DNA from: Bacteroidales bacterium
GTDB taxonomy: Bacteria; Bacteroidota; Bacteroidia; Bacteroidales; UBA3824
Direction of reading: 5' to 3'
Length of the DNA stretch: 54,090 nucleotides
Assembly: GCA_017960885.1 (NCBI GenBank)
Contig: JAGCYI010000022.1
Location: 1 to 54,090 of the forward strand
Shown here: positions 8,128 through 16,906 of the stretch, piece by piece
Numbering within the stretch: the stretch's first letter is position 1
Layout of the letters: every line of letters starts with the position of its first letter
Notes under the pieces: generated by a model
What the model was told of the DNA's origin: nothing
The model's input: the letters and a program-made list of their open reading frames with translations, nothing else
Databases searched by the model: none
Translations under genes and position numbers: made by a program

Positions 8128-9156
8128 ATGAATTTAGATAAATTTTTGAGAAAAAATATCGTTTCAATGGAGGCGTATTCCGCCGCCCGCGACCTTGTGA
8201 GCAAGGGCGACTACGTTTTTCTTGATGCCAATGAGAATCCTTTTGGCACTTGGAACCGCTATCCCGACCCGTTGCAGATTGACCCGAAGACACTTCTCGC
8301 CAAAATCAAGGGCGTGGAGGTGGCCAATATGGTTATGGGCAACGGCAGCGACGAGATTCTCGACCTTGTCTACCGTGTGGCTTGCAATCCGCAAAAAGAT
8401 GAGGCTCTGTCGCTTGCACCAAGTTACGGTATGTATTACACCTTGGCAAACCTCAACGATGTAAAATTCAACGAGGTAATGCTCAACGATGATTTTTCGT
8501 TTGATACTCAGAAACTTTTGGCTGCCGTTACGCCAAACACCAAAATGATAATTATCTGTTCGCCCAACAATCCCACGGGCATAGCATATCCCACAGAGCA
8601 GATTATCGACGTGGTAAAGAATTTCAAAGGATTGGTGGTTGTCGACGAGGCCTACAACGATTTTTCGGGCGTGGAATCGTGCATCAATTACCTCAAAGAT
8701 TTCGACAATTTGGTTGTTATCCAAACCTTCTCAAAGGCTTGGGGACTTGCCTCCCTGCGTGCCGGCGTGGGCTATATGAGCAAAGAGTTGGCGGCTATGA
8801 TCAACAAGGTGAAATTGCCCTACAATATGGACGGTTTTACCCAAAAATCGCTTGTAGAAAAACTGCAAGATGTTGAAGGTTTTAAACGCACCGTTAAACT
8901 TCTTGTAAGCGAGCGCGACCGTTTTATGGCAAATGTAGCCACATTGCCCTATATCGAAAAAGTTTTCCGTAGTGATGCCAATTTCTTTATGATATGCACC
9001 GCCAAACACAAAGAGTTGCAGCAGTATATGATCAACAACGGCGTAATTCTCCGCAGCCGTCACGGAATGCCTATGTGCGACAACTGCATCCGCATCACCG
9101 TGGGCACTCCCGAACAAAACGACCTCGCATTCAATTTGATGAAGAAATTCGCATAG
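8128..9156 (+). CDS. hisC: Histidinol-phosphate aminotransferase
   Basis: HisC is a PLP enzyme that transfers an amino group from glutamate to imidazole acetol phosphate. The 342-residue protein has the class I/II aminotransferase marks: ANENPFG at 34-40, CSPNNPTG at 144-151, VVDEAYNDF at 171-179, and the PLP lysine in TFSKAWGLASLRAG (Lys203). It lies 36 bases after hisD and is followed at once by a strong terminator, so the operon ends here. The bifunctional hisB, which in my recollection of Bacteroides follows hisC, is not in this window. Confidence 0.94.
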   Translation: MNLDKFLRKNIVSMEAYSAARDLVSKGDYVFLDANENPFGTWNRYPDPLQIDPKTLLAKIKGVEVANMVMGNGSDEILDLVYRVACNPQKDEALSLAPSYGMYYTLANLNDVKFNEVMLNDDFSFDTQKLLAAVTPNTKMIIICSPNNPTGIAYPTEQIIDVVKNFKGLVVVDEAYNDFSGVESCINYLKDFDNLVVIQTFSKAWGLASLRAGVGYMSKELAAMINKVKLPYNMDGFTQKSLVEKLQDVEGFKRTVKLLVSERDRFMANVATLPYIEKVFRSDANFFMICTAKHKELQQYMINNGVILRSRHGMPMCDNCIRITVGTPEQNDLAFNLMKKFA

Positions 9157-9175
9157 AAATATCAATCTATTTCAT

Positions 9176-9211
9176 AAAATCCCTGTTGTCGGTTGGCAGC
9201 AGGGATTTTTT
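9176..9211 (+). terminator. Rho-independent terminator after hisC
   Basis: AAAATCCCTG at 9176-9185 pairs perfectly with CAGGGATTTT at 9200-9209 around a 14-base loop and is followed by Ts. It closes the his operon. Confidence 0.85.
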
Positions 9212-9297
9212 AATTTATATAAGATACATAAAATTAGAGTGTTATTGTCTTACATAAAAAAAAATACAAAAATATTTTTTCAAATACCAAAAAACCA

Positions 9298-9305
9298 TAT
9301 ATTTG
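9298..9305 (+). promoter_or_regulatory. -7 box of the TIR gene
   Basis: TATATTTG matches TAnnTTTG exactly and lies 19 bases before the ATG at 9325. The region upstream is A/T-rich and has no clear TTTG at -33. Confidence 0.5.
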
Positions 9306-9324
9306 TAAAAAAATCTTACCGAAT

Positions 9325-10680
9325 ATGGCAGACCAAAACACAAACGTACAACGTATCAACCAGGGGCGTCCAGTATACTTCTCCTACGCCCGTAATAGCA
9401 ACAAGAAACCCGAATGGAGCAACATTTCAGACTGTGTAGAGCCTCTTTTGCAAGCCTTAGACAAAGAGGGAATCGAATACAGGGTTGATGTTAAAGATAT
9501 AGGTGCAGGCGACAAAATTTCCGCCTTTGAAGAAGAAATCGGTTGGAAAAGCGAGGTAGTAGTAATCGTTTTTTCCGACAAGTATTTTCGCTCTATGCAC
9601 TGCATGTATGAGTTCGTGCAGATCAAAAACGCTATTCAGCAATATCCCGACAAACGGTTGATTTGTATCAAGGCTGGTGATTTTAATCTGTCTGATCCTA
9701 ATTACATTATGGAGTTGGAGGATTTTTGGCACGACCAAAAACAGGAGTATGAAAAAATAGAGTTCCACCGTTTGCGCAGTCATTCGGGAACAGAACAGGC
9801 CGCTTGGCAAAACGGCTTCTATCTCGAAGATGTTAGAAATCTTTATTCTTTTTTCAGTGCAATCAACTATTCTAATTACAAGAATGTTGATTACGACGGT
9901 TTGGTTTCGGATATTATTAAGTATTACAAAAACACCCCCAAACCTGTACTTACTCCGAAGCCTCCTACTATACAAAAACCTGCGCCCAAACCTCCTACAC
10001 AAAAGCCATCTGCGGCTGCGTCGGTTAATGCTCCTACCGTAAGCACTACAGTAAAATCTAATGCTAATGTCCACTACACGTCGCAACCACAACACTCTTA
10101 TTCTGCGGCTTCTGCCCCTGCTCCTTCTCAAGGTTCTAATATCGTAAAAATCGTTATTGTATTATCAATACTCGTTTTCTGTTGCTTTGCCGGCTTGTTG
10201 TGCGCTGGTGCCCTTATGGATGACGACAAACCTTCTACCTCGTCTACTACAGCTACAAACACTGAACAAACCACTACCAGCAACAATACCAATACCACTA
10301 CCAACCTTGCAGATGTTATAGTAGATGAGGATGCGCATTATAGAAAATTATTGGATGATTTGGTTGACGAAGTTCTTCAAACACACTTTGATATTGATTT
10401 GGCTATTTTGTACGCCGATTCAGTATACACAAATTATTACTACCAAGCTGATGCGTATATGCTTGTTGACTTGGCTGGTTGTTATTGTTCAATATTAGAA
10501 GCTGGTACAGGTATGTGGGATCGTGAAGATGTGGAAACTTGTCGCTCTATTATCAATAAGTGTTATAGCAGGGCAGAAACACTACCTGACTATGCAGAGC
10601 TTCGCAAAGATAAAGAATATATGAAAGAGATAGACTATAATAAAAAGTGGTTGAAATCTTATAAATATTCAAGCAGATAA
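9325..10680 (+). CDS. TIR-domain protein with proline-rich linker and transmembrane anchor
   Basis: The N-terminal 14-200 region reads as a TIR domain: RPVYFSYA as the first strand, RVDVKDIGAGD after the BB-loop position, VVVIVFSDKYFRS, then SMHCMYEF with Glu96 at the place of the catalytic glutamate of NAD-cleaving TIR domains. Residues 205-270 are rich in Pro, Lys, Ser and Thr and look disordered. Residues 273-297 form one membrane helix, followed by a Thr/Asn-rich stretch (300-328) and a helical C-terminal domain (330-451). With a cytoplasmic TIR domain the C-terminus would be outside the inner membrane. Bacterial TIR proteins act in anti-phage defence, NAD depletion or host signalling; nothing here decides. 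It has its own promoter and a terminator. Confidence 0.85.
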   Translation: MADQNTNVQRINQGRPVYFSYARNSNKKPEWSNISDCVEPLLQALDKEGIEYRVDVKDIGAGDKISAFEEEIGWKSEVVVIVFSDKYFRSMHCMYEFVQIKNAIQQYPDKRLICIKAGDFNLSDPNYIMELEDFWHDQKQEYEKIEFHRLRSHSGTEQAAWQNGFYLEDVRNLYSFFSAINYSNYKNVDYDGLVSDIIKYYKNTPKPVLTPKPPTIQKPAPKPPTQKPSAAASVNAPTVSTTVKSNANVHYTSQPQHSYSAASAPAPSQGSNIVKIVIVLSILVFCCFAGLLCAGALMDDDKPSTSSTTATNTEQTTTSNNTNTTTNLADVIVDEDAHYRKLLDDLVDEVLQTHFDIDLAILYADSVYTNYYYQADAYMLVDLAGCYCSILEAGTGMWDREDVETCRSIINKCYSRAETLPDYAELRKDKEYMKEIDYNKKWLKSYKYSSR

Positions 10681-10727
10681 TACTGTTGCTATGTTTAATC
10701 TGATATAGCTTGATGACTTTTTATAAT

Positions 10728-10770
10728 TCCCTGTCAAAATCTTAATTGATTTTTGGCGGGGATTTTTTTT
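10728..10770 (+). terminator. Rho-independent terminator after the TIR gene
   Basis: TCCCTGTCAAAATC at 10728-10741 pairs with GATTTTTGGCGGGGA at 10748-10762 with two G-U pairs and one bulge, and a run of Ts follows. It isolates the TIR gene from the GH3 gene. Confidence 0.75.
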
Positions 10771-10799
10771 GATGATTATTTTGATTTACAAAAAAAACG

Positions 10800-10807
10800 T
10801 ATATTTA
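10800..10807 (+). promoter_or_regulatory. -7 box of the GH3 gene
   Basis: TATATTTA lies 35 bases before the ATG at 10843, with a TTTG at 10780-10783 upstream, 16 bases away. It is the same -7 variant as at 2980 and 13318. Confidence 0.45.
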
Positions 10808-10842
10808 CCACCTGTTTTATTTAAACTATCTAAACATAAGAC

Positions 10843-13269
10843 ATGAAATACATTATGCGAAATATTTTTTTGACGGTGACGGTGTCTATTCTGGCATCTT
10901 GTAGCCATTATTCCAACGATATGTCCGACTATCCGTCAGGTGAGTCTTATATAGATTCTGCCGTCAACAATGCTCTGAATATAGTATCGCAATTATCGTT
11001 GAAAGAAAAACTTGCTCAATTGCAGTCGGGTAGCATTTATGTTATCAAATCGGCGTCCGACTCGGTGGGCAACCTCAATTTCGACACCTTGCGCAAATAT
11101 TATCCCTACGGTATGGGATTGATGAATATCGACTTTGGTGGATGTCCTCCGGCAAAATACGCCCGCACGGTAAACTCTTTGAAAGAATACAACAACACCC
11201 TCGAACATCCTATTCCGATTATTTTTATTGGCGAAGGTCTTCATGGTTTGATGGGCGTTGACGCCACTGTTTTTCCGCAGGCAATAGCCCTTGGATGCAG
11301 TTGGGACACTACGCTCCTTAGCAAGGTTTACGCCGTTACCGCCAAAGAATCACGAGCAAGGGGTATCAATATGCTATTTTCGCCCATTCTCGACCTTGCC
11401 CGCGAGCCTCGTTTTGGACGCATTGAAGAGATGTATTCCGAAGATCCTTTCCTTTGCGGCATTTATGGAAGCACAGCGGTAAGAGAGTTTCAGCAGGCAT
11501 CGGCAAACGGACGTTTAAAAATGGCTGCCACCCTCAAACACTATATGGGTCATGGTCAGGTAGAAGGCGGACGCAATGTGGCATGTTTCCCCGGCTCTGC
11601 CAACGACCTTATGAACAATCATTCTATCCCCTTTGAAATGTGCGTTAAAGCAGGTGTGGCGTGTGTTATGCCTGCCTACAACGATGTTTGCGATGTGCCT
11701 GTTACCGTTAATCCGTGGATGCTAAAAGATGTTTTGCGTAAGCAGTTTGGATTCCACGGACTTATTGTTTCTGACCAAAACGCAATAGACCGCATGTACG
11801 ATGTAAATCATCTTGCACCATCGTATCGCAAGGCGGCTGAGCTTGCTTTAAAATCAGGAATCGAGATAGATATCATTGGCAGCTCCGGCACATTTCAGAT
11901 GTTGGAAGAGTCGGTTTTGAATGGCGAAATCAGCGAAATGCTCATCGATAAGGCTTTGGTGCGTTTGCTTGTTACCAAATGGCGTCTCGGTCTGTTTGAA
12001 GAGGACAAACCTGTTGATATTCCTGCGTTGTTAGAAATCAACCAATGTCAGGAGCATTTAGACCTTGCCCGCGAAACAGCACGAAAAACTATGGTGCTAC
12101 TCAAAAACGATGGCGTGTTGCCTTTGTCGGCAAACAAAGTTAAAAAAGTGGCAGTGATTGGTCCTAATGCCAACACTCTCGATTATGGTGGATACACAGC
12201 CGAACCTGTAACTTCCGGAGTATCTGTATATGAGGGAATTAAGGCTTTTGGAGACGACAACAACATAGCTGTGTCGTATGCCGAAGGATGCCGTCTGAGC
12301 AACGAACCTATTTCGTTTTGGCGCAACAACAATCAAACATTAATCACCGAACAAGAAGCTAATAAGCTGATAGCCAATGCTGTTTCTGTGGCAAAATCTG
12401 CCGATGTGGTAGTGCTTTGTATAGGCGAAAACGTTTCGTATTCGCGTGAGGCGTGGGGCGAAAGTCATCGTGGCGACCGCGACAATCTTGAACTTCTTGG
12501 TTATCAAAATCAATTGGTAGAAAAAATCAAGTCGCTCGGCAAACCCGTGGTAACGCTCGTTTTTGGTGGCCGTCCGCTCAATATCCGTCCCGCCGCAGAA
12601 AATTCCAATGCCCTTGTGCAGTGCTTTTACCTTGGTCAGCAATGTGGCAATGCTGTTGCCGACGTGCTATTTGGAAAGAATAATTTTGAGGGAAAATTCT
12701 CGGTGACGTTTCCTGCTTCGGTGGGCTCTTTGCCCTGCTATTACAACATGAAGCCAAACCGTTTCCGCAGTTACGTGTTTGAAGCTCCTGGCGATACTAT
12801 CTTCCCCTACGTTTGCGACACTGCAACAGGAAGTTATAGCTTTGTTTATAGGTCGTGGGAACCAAAAACCAATCATGCACTCTATCCGTTTGGTTATGGG
12901 TTGAGTTACAGCACATTTGAGATTTCTCAACCAAAGGTTGCACAAGACACAGTGCCGCAAACCGCTACGGTAACAATTACCACAACAGTAAAGAATACCA
13001 GCAACGTAGATGGCGCAGAAGTAGTTCAGCTCTATATCCGCGACGAGTTTTCGAGCGTGGTACGTCCTATCAAAGAGTTGAAAGCTTTCCAAAAAATATA
13101 TCTCAAAGCCGGTGAAAGCAAAGAAGTTACCTTTACCATCACCAAAGAAAACCTGATGTTTTACAACGAGAACCTCGAAAAAATATTCGAGCCCGGCAAT
13201 TTCTTGGTTTATGTAGGCAGCAGCAGCCGCGACAGAGATTTAAAATTGACACATTTTTATATGGAATAG
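10843..13269 (+). CDS. Glycoside hydrolase family 3 lipoprotein (beta-glucosidase/xylosidase type)
   Basis: The 808-residue protein has a lipoprotein signal ending in LASC (Cys20), so it is lipid-anchored. A second ATG at 10855 would also keep the signal. The GH3 TIM-barrel spans about 45-390, with KHYMGHGQ near 232-239 and the nucleophile Asp311 in GLIVSDQNA. The C-terminal alpha/beta sandwich (about 410-650) contains ARKTMVLLKNDGVLPL, typical of GH3, and a fibronectin-III-like domain follows from about 690 (YPFGYGLSYSTFEI). The family removes terminal beta-glucose or beta-xylose from oligosaccharides. The gene is single, and no SusC/SusD pair lies next to it. The exact sugar is not readable from the sequence. 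Confidence 0.92.
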   Translation: MKYIMRNIFLTVTVSILASCSHYSNDMSDYPSGESYIDSAVNNALNIVSQLSLKEKLAQLQSGSIYVIKSASDSVGNLNFDTLRKYYPYGMGLMNIDFGGCPPAKYARTVNSLKEYNNTLEHPIPIIFIGEGLHGLMGVDATVFPQAIALGCSWDTTLLSKVYAVTAKESRARGINMLFSPILDLAREPRFGRIEEMYSEDPFLCGIYGSTAVREFQQASANGRLKMAATLKHYMGHGQVEGGRNVACFPGSANDLMNNHSIPFEMCVKAGVACVMPAYNDVCDVPVTVNPWMLKDVLRKQFGFHGLIVSDQNAIDRMYDVNHLAPSYRKAAELALKSGIEIDIIGSSGTFQMLEESVLNGEISEMLIDKALVRLLVTKWRLGLFEEDKPVDIPALLEINQCQEHLDLARETARKTMVLLKNDGVLPLSANKVKKVAVIGPNANTLDYGGYTAEPVTSGVSVYEGIKAFGDDNNIAVSYAEGCRLSNEPISFWRNNNQTLITEQEANKLIANAVSVAKSADVVVLCIGENVSYSREAWGESHRGDRDNLELLGYQNQLVEKIKSLGKPVVTLVFGGRPLNIRPAAENSNALVQCFYLGQQCGNAVADVLFGKNNFEGKFSVTFPASVGSLPCYYNMKPNRFRSYVFEAPGDTIFPYVCDTATGSYSFVYRSWEPKTNHALYPFGYGLSYSTFEISQPKVAQDTVPQTATVTITTTVKNTSNVDGAEVVQLYIRDEFSSVVRPIKELKAFQKIYLKAGESKEVTFTITKENLMFYNENLEKIFEPGNFLVYVGSSSRDRDLKLTHFYME

Positions 13270-13317
13270 TGCAATAATTTTTTTCAAAAAAAACGCCAAC
13301 ATATAAAATAGAATCTG

Positions 13318-13325
13318 TATATTTA
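13318..13325 (+). promoter_or_regulatory. -7 box of the VWA lipoprotein/histidine kinase operon
   Basis: TATATTTA lies 34 bases before the ATG at 13359. No convincing -33 box is visible. Confidence 0.4.
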
Positions 13326-13358
13326 CACGGTTTAAAAAAATTGAAAAAGATTCTACAA

Positions 13359-14858
13359 ATGAAGAGAATAAACACGCATTTGATATTGTTGGCGTTGGTT
13401 TTTGCAGTGGTGCTTTCGTCGTGTGGCAAAAGCGGTTGCCCATTGAAAACCTACGAGCCCAAGCAGCTGATAAAGGCTTATCATTACAACTATTTCCCGC
13501 CGTTTAAGCAAAATAATGCGGATCGTTTTGCCATCTATTTAGATTATTCGGGCAGTATGAAAACAGCCTTTAAGGATGTCAATACCGCTAACTTTTATCA
13601 GTTGTTTATCAATAGTTTGAAAATCTCATCTGTTGATTTTTACGAAGTTAACAATTTTAGCATCGATAAGATTGAAAACCTCGACAAAAGTCAGCTCTAT
13701 AAAAAAATCAAAGATGCAGCAAAGTTCAAAGGCGACAACGCACCACTCAACACCGCTGTAAAAGACATTGTTAACCGTAGGCTTGCCGCAGTTTTCATCA
13801 CCGATGGCGAATTGTGGGAAAACGGCGAACGCGACGACCCATGGGCACGTGAAGAATTTGAACGTTGGCTCAAAGACGGCAACTCTATTGAGTTTTTTAT
13901 CACCGACCATCCCGATGCAGGCAAGCAAAAGCATATTTTTTACATTTGCTTTGTTCCAAAAAACTCTGACAACACCGTTGCCGCCGATTTTAAATTCTAT
14001 CTGCAAAACTCTATTGAGGCTAAAAACTTTGCCTACACGCATTTTGCCTTTACAGCCAACGCAGCGCAAATAACAAAAGATTACAACGTTACCACCGGAG
14101 GAACAAACGAAAACGCAGGTGTTGACGAAACGGCATTTGTCAATGGCGATAGTTTTGAGTTTGTGCCAATTATGAACAGTTGGAAAGACCTTTACAAATA
14201 TATCGGCAACAGCTACGACCAAAACGGAAACCCTGTGCCCGACGGTGCGCCGCTTCTCAGCCGATTGAATGTAGATTTGAGCGCAATGGAGTTTTACAAT
14301 GTTAAAACTCTTGATATTAAGGTAAGCAACATGACCGCCGACTTTAACCGGTTTAACATGGTGGCAGAGGTAAAAGCCAATCCGCCCACATTTGTTACCG
14401 ACGAAAACGGAGAGCCTATCTTAGACGAAAACCGTTTGCCGATAATCTCTTGTCCTGGACATTACGAGGGATACACCGCCGATGGAAAACTCATGTACGA
14501 CACTGTGTTTAAGCCCGTTCAGCCTACCAAGTTTATTCCCGACCTATTTAAATTCGACGAAAAACACTTTGCCGAAACCTACAACACCACCAAAAAAGGC
14601 GAGGTTTGCATCAAGTTGAATTCAAATTTCTCAGAAACGGGATTGTCAAACACCGATTTTAATCTCTTGCGTATAGATTTGATATTGAGCGATGTATCGG
14701 TAAATTCGCAAAACGCCAACCTCGACAAGTTTATTTGGGAAGGCAAGCAGGTAAAGCAAAACCGCAGTATGTACAACAGCATTCTTGGTGCGCTCAACGC
14801 AGCCAATCCAAAAGATAAAATTATTTACACCTATTATTTATACACATTACCTTACTAA
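13359..14858 (+). CDS. VWA-like lipoprotein
   Basis: I start the gene at ATG 13359 rather than TTG 13341 because the ATG gives a compact lipoprotein signal, MKRINTHLILLALVFAVV followed by LSSC (Cys22). Residues 56-66 read RFAIYLDYSGS, a metal-ion-dependent adhesion site of the DxSxS type (Asp62, Ser64, Ser66), and AVFITDGELWE at 144-154 supplies the second metal-site aspartate, so the first 250 residues look like a von Willebrand A domain. The last 250 residues are not recognised; they may be beta-rich. As a lipoprotein it sits outside the inner membrane and could bind another protein through a bound divalent cation. It is the first gene of a tight operon with two histidine kinases, so it may feed a signal to them; that is inference. 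Confidence 0.75.
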   Translation: MKRINTHLILLALVFAVVLSSCGKSGCPLKTYEPKQLIKAYHYNYFPPFKQNNADRFAIYLDYSGSMKTAFKDVNTANFYQLFINSLKISSVDFYEVNNFSIDKIENLDKSQLYKKIKDAAKFKGDNAPLNTAVKDIVNRRLAAVFITDGELWENGERDDPWAREEFERWLKDGNSIEFFITDHPDAGKQKHIFYICFVPKNSDNTVAADFKFYLQNSIEAKNFAYTHFAFTANAAQITKDYNVTTGGTNENAGVDETAFVNGDSFEFVPIMNSWKDLYKYIGNSYDQNGNPVPDGAPLLSRLNVDLSAMEFYNVKTLDIKVSNMTADFNRFNMVAEVKANPPTFVTDENGEPILDENRLPIISCPGHYEGYTADGKLMYDTVFKPVQPTKFIPDLFKFDEKHFAETYNTTKKGEVCIKLNSNFSETGLSNTDFNLLRIDLILSDVSVNSQNANLDKFIWEGKQVKQNRSMYNSILGALNAANPKDKIIYTYYLYTLPY

Positions 14859-14859
14859 T

Positions 14860-15255
14860 ATGAATTACGAGTACAAAAACATAATGCAGGTAGACGGATT
14901 AATATCCAACACCTATATTTTAGCCATTGTAGCGGCATTGGTGTTTGTGGGCATTGCCATATTGATTAGCAGCATGATAGCTTACCAAGGCGGCAAGAAT
15001 CCCACCGATGCAAAAAAGCGCCGCGTATGGTTTTGGGTAACGGGCATAATTGCAGCCGCAGCCTTTTTCTGCTACAACTATTTTTATGTAAGCGGCACAA
15101 TTGTACCCACACAAATGCTTCAAGATAAATTTTTTACTCACACAGCCATAGCCACAGGAGTAACTTTGGCAACATTTGTGATAGTAGGATTTGTGATGAG
15201 CAAACTTATGAAAAAAGGAAAATTTGGAACAGTGTTTCCATCAAAGCAACGATAA
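14860..15255 (+). CDS. Small integral membrane protein, three or so helices
   Basis: This 131-residue protein starts at ATG 14860, one base after the stop of the VWA lipoprotein gene, so the two are probably translationally coupled; the open frame further upstream overlaps that gene. Hydrophobic segments lie at about 18-44, 60-82 and 93-115, with a short basic loop (KKRR) between the first two. I do not recognise a family. The tight spacing with the lipoprotein in front and the hybrid kinase behind suggests that it couples one to the other in the inner membrane. Confidence 0.7.
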   Translation: MNYEYKNIMQVDGLISNTYILAIVAALVFVGIAILISSMIAYQGGKNPTDAKKRRVWFWVTGIIAAAAFFCYNYFYVSGTIVPTQMLQDKFFTHTAIATGVTLATFVIVGFVMSKLMKKGKFGTVFPSKQR

Positions 15256-15266
15256 CATAACCAGTT

Positions 15267-16904
15267 ATGAATTTCCCAAACAAGCACAAATTAGTCAAGT
15301 TGTTTCAAACACAGCCAATAGTGTTTGTGCTTGTTGCTATTGTTATTCATGCGCTCATAGCCCTTGCGGTGTGGCGGCAGATTTCGCTAAGCACCATAAC
15401 CGTGGCAGACACATCGCTCAAATGGCATCTTGTGGGCATAATATCCGTTCTTTTGCTGTTTAATTTGCTCGCCACCAGTATAATGCTTTTTTTGCAGCGT
15501 GGCAGGGAACAAGAAGACCGCAACGAACGCGAAGCCCTTGAAAACGAGCTGACTGCACGTAAAAAAGCTATAGTTGAATATCAGCAGGCTTTGCGCGAAG
15601 CCAACAATCAAAACCACCTGTTGCAAAAGGAGTTGGAGATACGTCAGTCGTCGATAACGGTGCTTAAACAGAAGGTAAACGACGATGCCGTGCAGATAGC
15701 AGAAGCCTCGGCGCAACTTTCTGCCAACCGTGAACTTTTGCAGAGGGCTCGTGCTCGTGCTGAGATTAGCGACCGTTACAAATCGGCTTTTGTGGCTTGC
15801 GTCAGTCACGAAATTCATACACCTATCCATATTATTATGGGATTCGCCGACATGCTTTGCCGTCCTTCGATTTCTCCAGAACGGCGAGCTGAGCAAACGG
15901 AAAACCTTATGGCACACGCCAACCGCTTTTTGGATGTGTTCGATAATATTATGCTTTACTCCAAAATACAATCTGGCGACTACAACCTTGCTCCCCAAAC
16001 ATTCGACCTGAACTTTTTGCTAAACGGAATTAGCATGCACGCCGATTTTTTGATCAAGCAGTCGGGCAAACCTCTCACTCTCAAATTCGGTTGCAACTTT
16101 AAGGAAAAAAGGTTTATTACCAGCTACGAGGAGAGTTTGAAGATTATTCTTCTGAAACTTATTCAAAATGCTGTAAAATTTTCAGAATCAGGACTTATTG
16201 CCGTTGATTACCGCATCACCGACAATAGGATACTATTTTCGGTAACCGACAATGGCATAGGTATTCCGCCCGACCGATACAGCGAGATTTTTGAAAGTTT
16301 TTATCAGGTCGACAACTCTCTCTCCCGTCATTTCCAAGGATTGGGTATAGGACTGAGCATATGCAAGGGACTGCTCAATATGATGGGAGGCAAAATCACT
16401 GTAGACAGTCAGGTGGGAGCAGGTAGCACCTTTACATTTGACATTCCGGCACAACCTCCTGCTTATTCTGTAGATCTTTATTCCGAAATATCAAAAGTGG
16501 CTGACGCTAAGAAGTTTAATGGTAGCGTGCTTGTGATTTCCGATGTCAGCGAGGTTGTGGACATGATTAAAGGATTATTTGATTCGTGCGGCTGCAAGAC
16601 CTATGTCGCACGTTCGTACCGCCAGGCTTTTGATGTGTATCGCGACACCAAAGATATTTCGTTTGTGATACTCGACCTCGATATTCCTGGTGCCAATACT
16701 CTTGCTGTTGAGCTTCCGCAGATTGATATACAAGTGAAAATAATAGTGGTAGCGCAACCAAACACAAGTGCGGATGTGCTGGCATCGGCTCCGATAATTG
16801 GTCGTAGCGTAATTACCAAACCTTTGACAGCCGACACGGTTGCCAATGCGGTTAACAATCTGTTGATACTCAACAATCAAACCCTTCCTTTTGACAAAAC
16901 CTGA
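15267..16904 (+). CDS. Hybrid histidine kinase with C-terminal receiver domain
   Basis: The 545-residue protein has two membrane helices (about 17-36 and 52-76) with almost no periplasmic loop, a long coiled coil (about 80-170), a HisKA domain with His181 in VSHEIHTP, an ATPase domain (N box Asn301, G1 DNGIG at 328-332, G2 GLGIGL at 358-363), and a receiver domain at about 420-540 with acceptor Asp470 in VILDLDIPG and Lys518. The H box is IHTP instead of the usual LRTP. With so little outside the membrane the signal must come from within the membrane or from a partner, and the small membrane protein and VWA lipoprotein in front are candidates. No response regulator with a DNA-binding domain lies nearby. 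Confidence 0.9.
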   Translation: MNFPNKHKLVKLFQTQPIVFVLVAIVIHALIALAVWRQISLSTITVADTSLKWHLVGIISVLLLFNLLATSIMLFLQRGREQEDRNEREALENELTARKKAIVEYQQALREANNQNHLLQKELEIRQSSITVLKQKVNDDAVQIAEASAQLSANRELLQRARARAEISDRYKSAFVACVSHEIHTPIHIIMGFADMLCRPSISPERRAEQTENLMAHANRFLDVFDNIMLYSKIQSGDYNLAPQTFDLNFLLNGISMHADFLIKQSGKPLTLKFGCNFKEKRFITSYEESLKIILLKLIQNAVKFSESGLIAVDYRITDNRILFSVTDNGIGIPPDRYSEIFESFYQVDNSLSRHFQGLGIGLSICKGLLNMMGGKITVDSQVGAGSTFTFDIPAQPPAYSVDLYSEISKVADAKKFNGSVLVISDVSEVVDMIKGLFDSCGCKTYVARSYRQAFDVYRDTKDISFVILDLDIPGANTLAVELPQIDIQVKIIVVAQPNTSADVLASAPIIGRSVITKPLTADTVANAVNNLLILNNQTLPFDKT

Positions 16905-16906
16905 TT

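Noticed and set aside
10843..13269. Polysaccharide utilisation locus around the GH3 gene
   Set aside because: No SusC/SusD pair, sensor or other glycosidase is adjacent; the esterase is 5 kb away on the other strand and the TonB receptors have no SusD.
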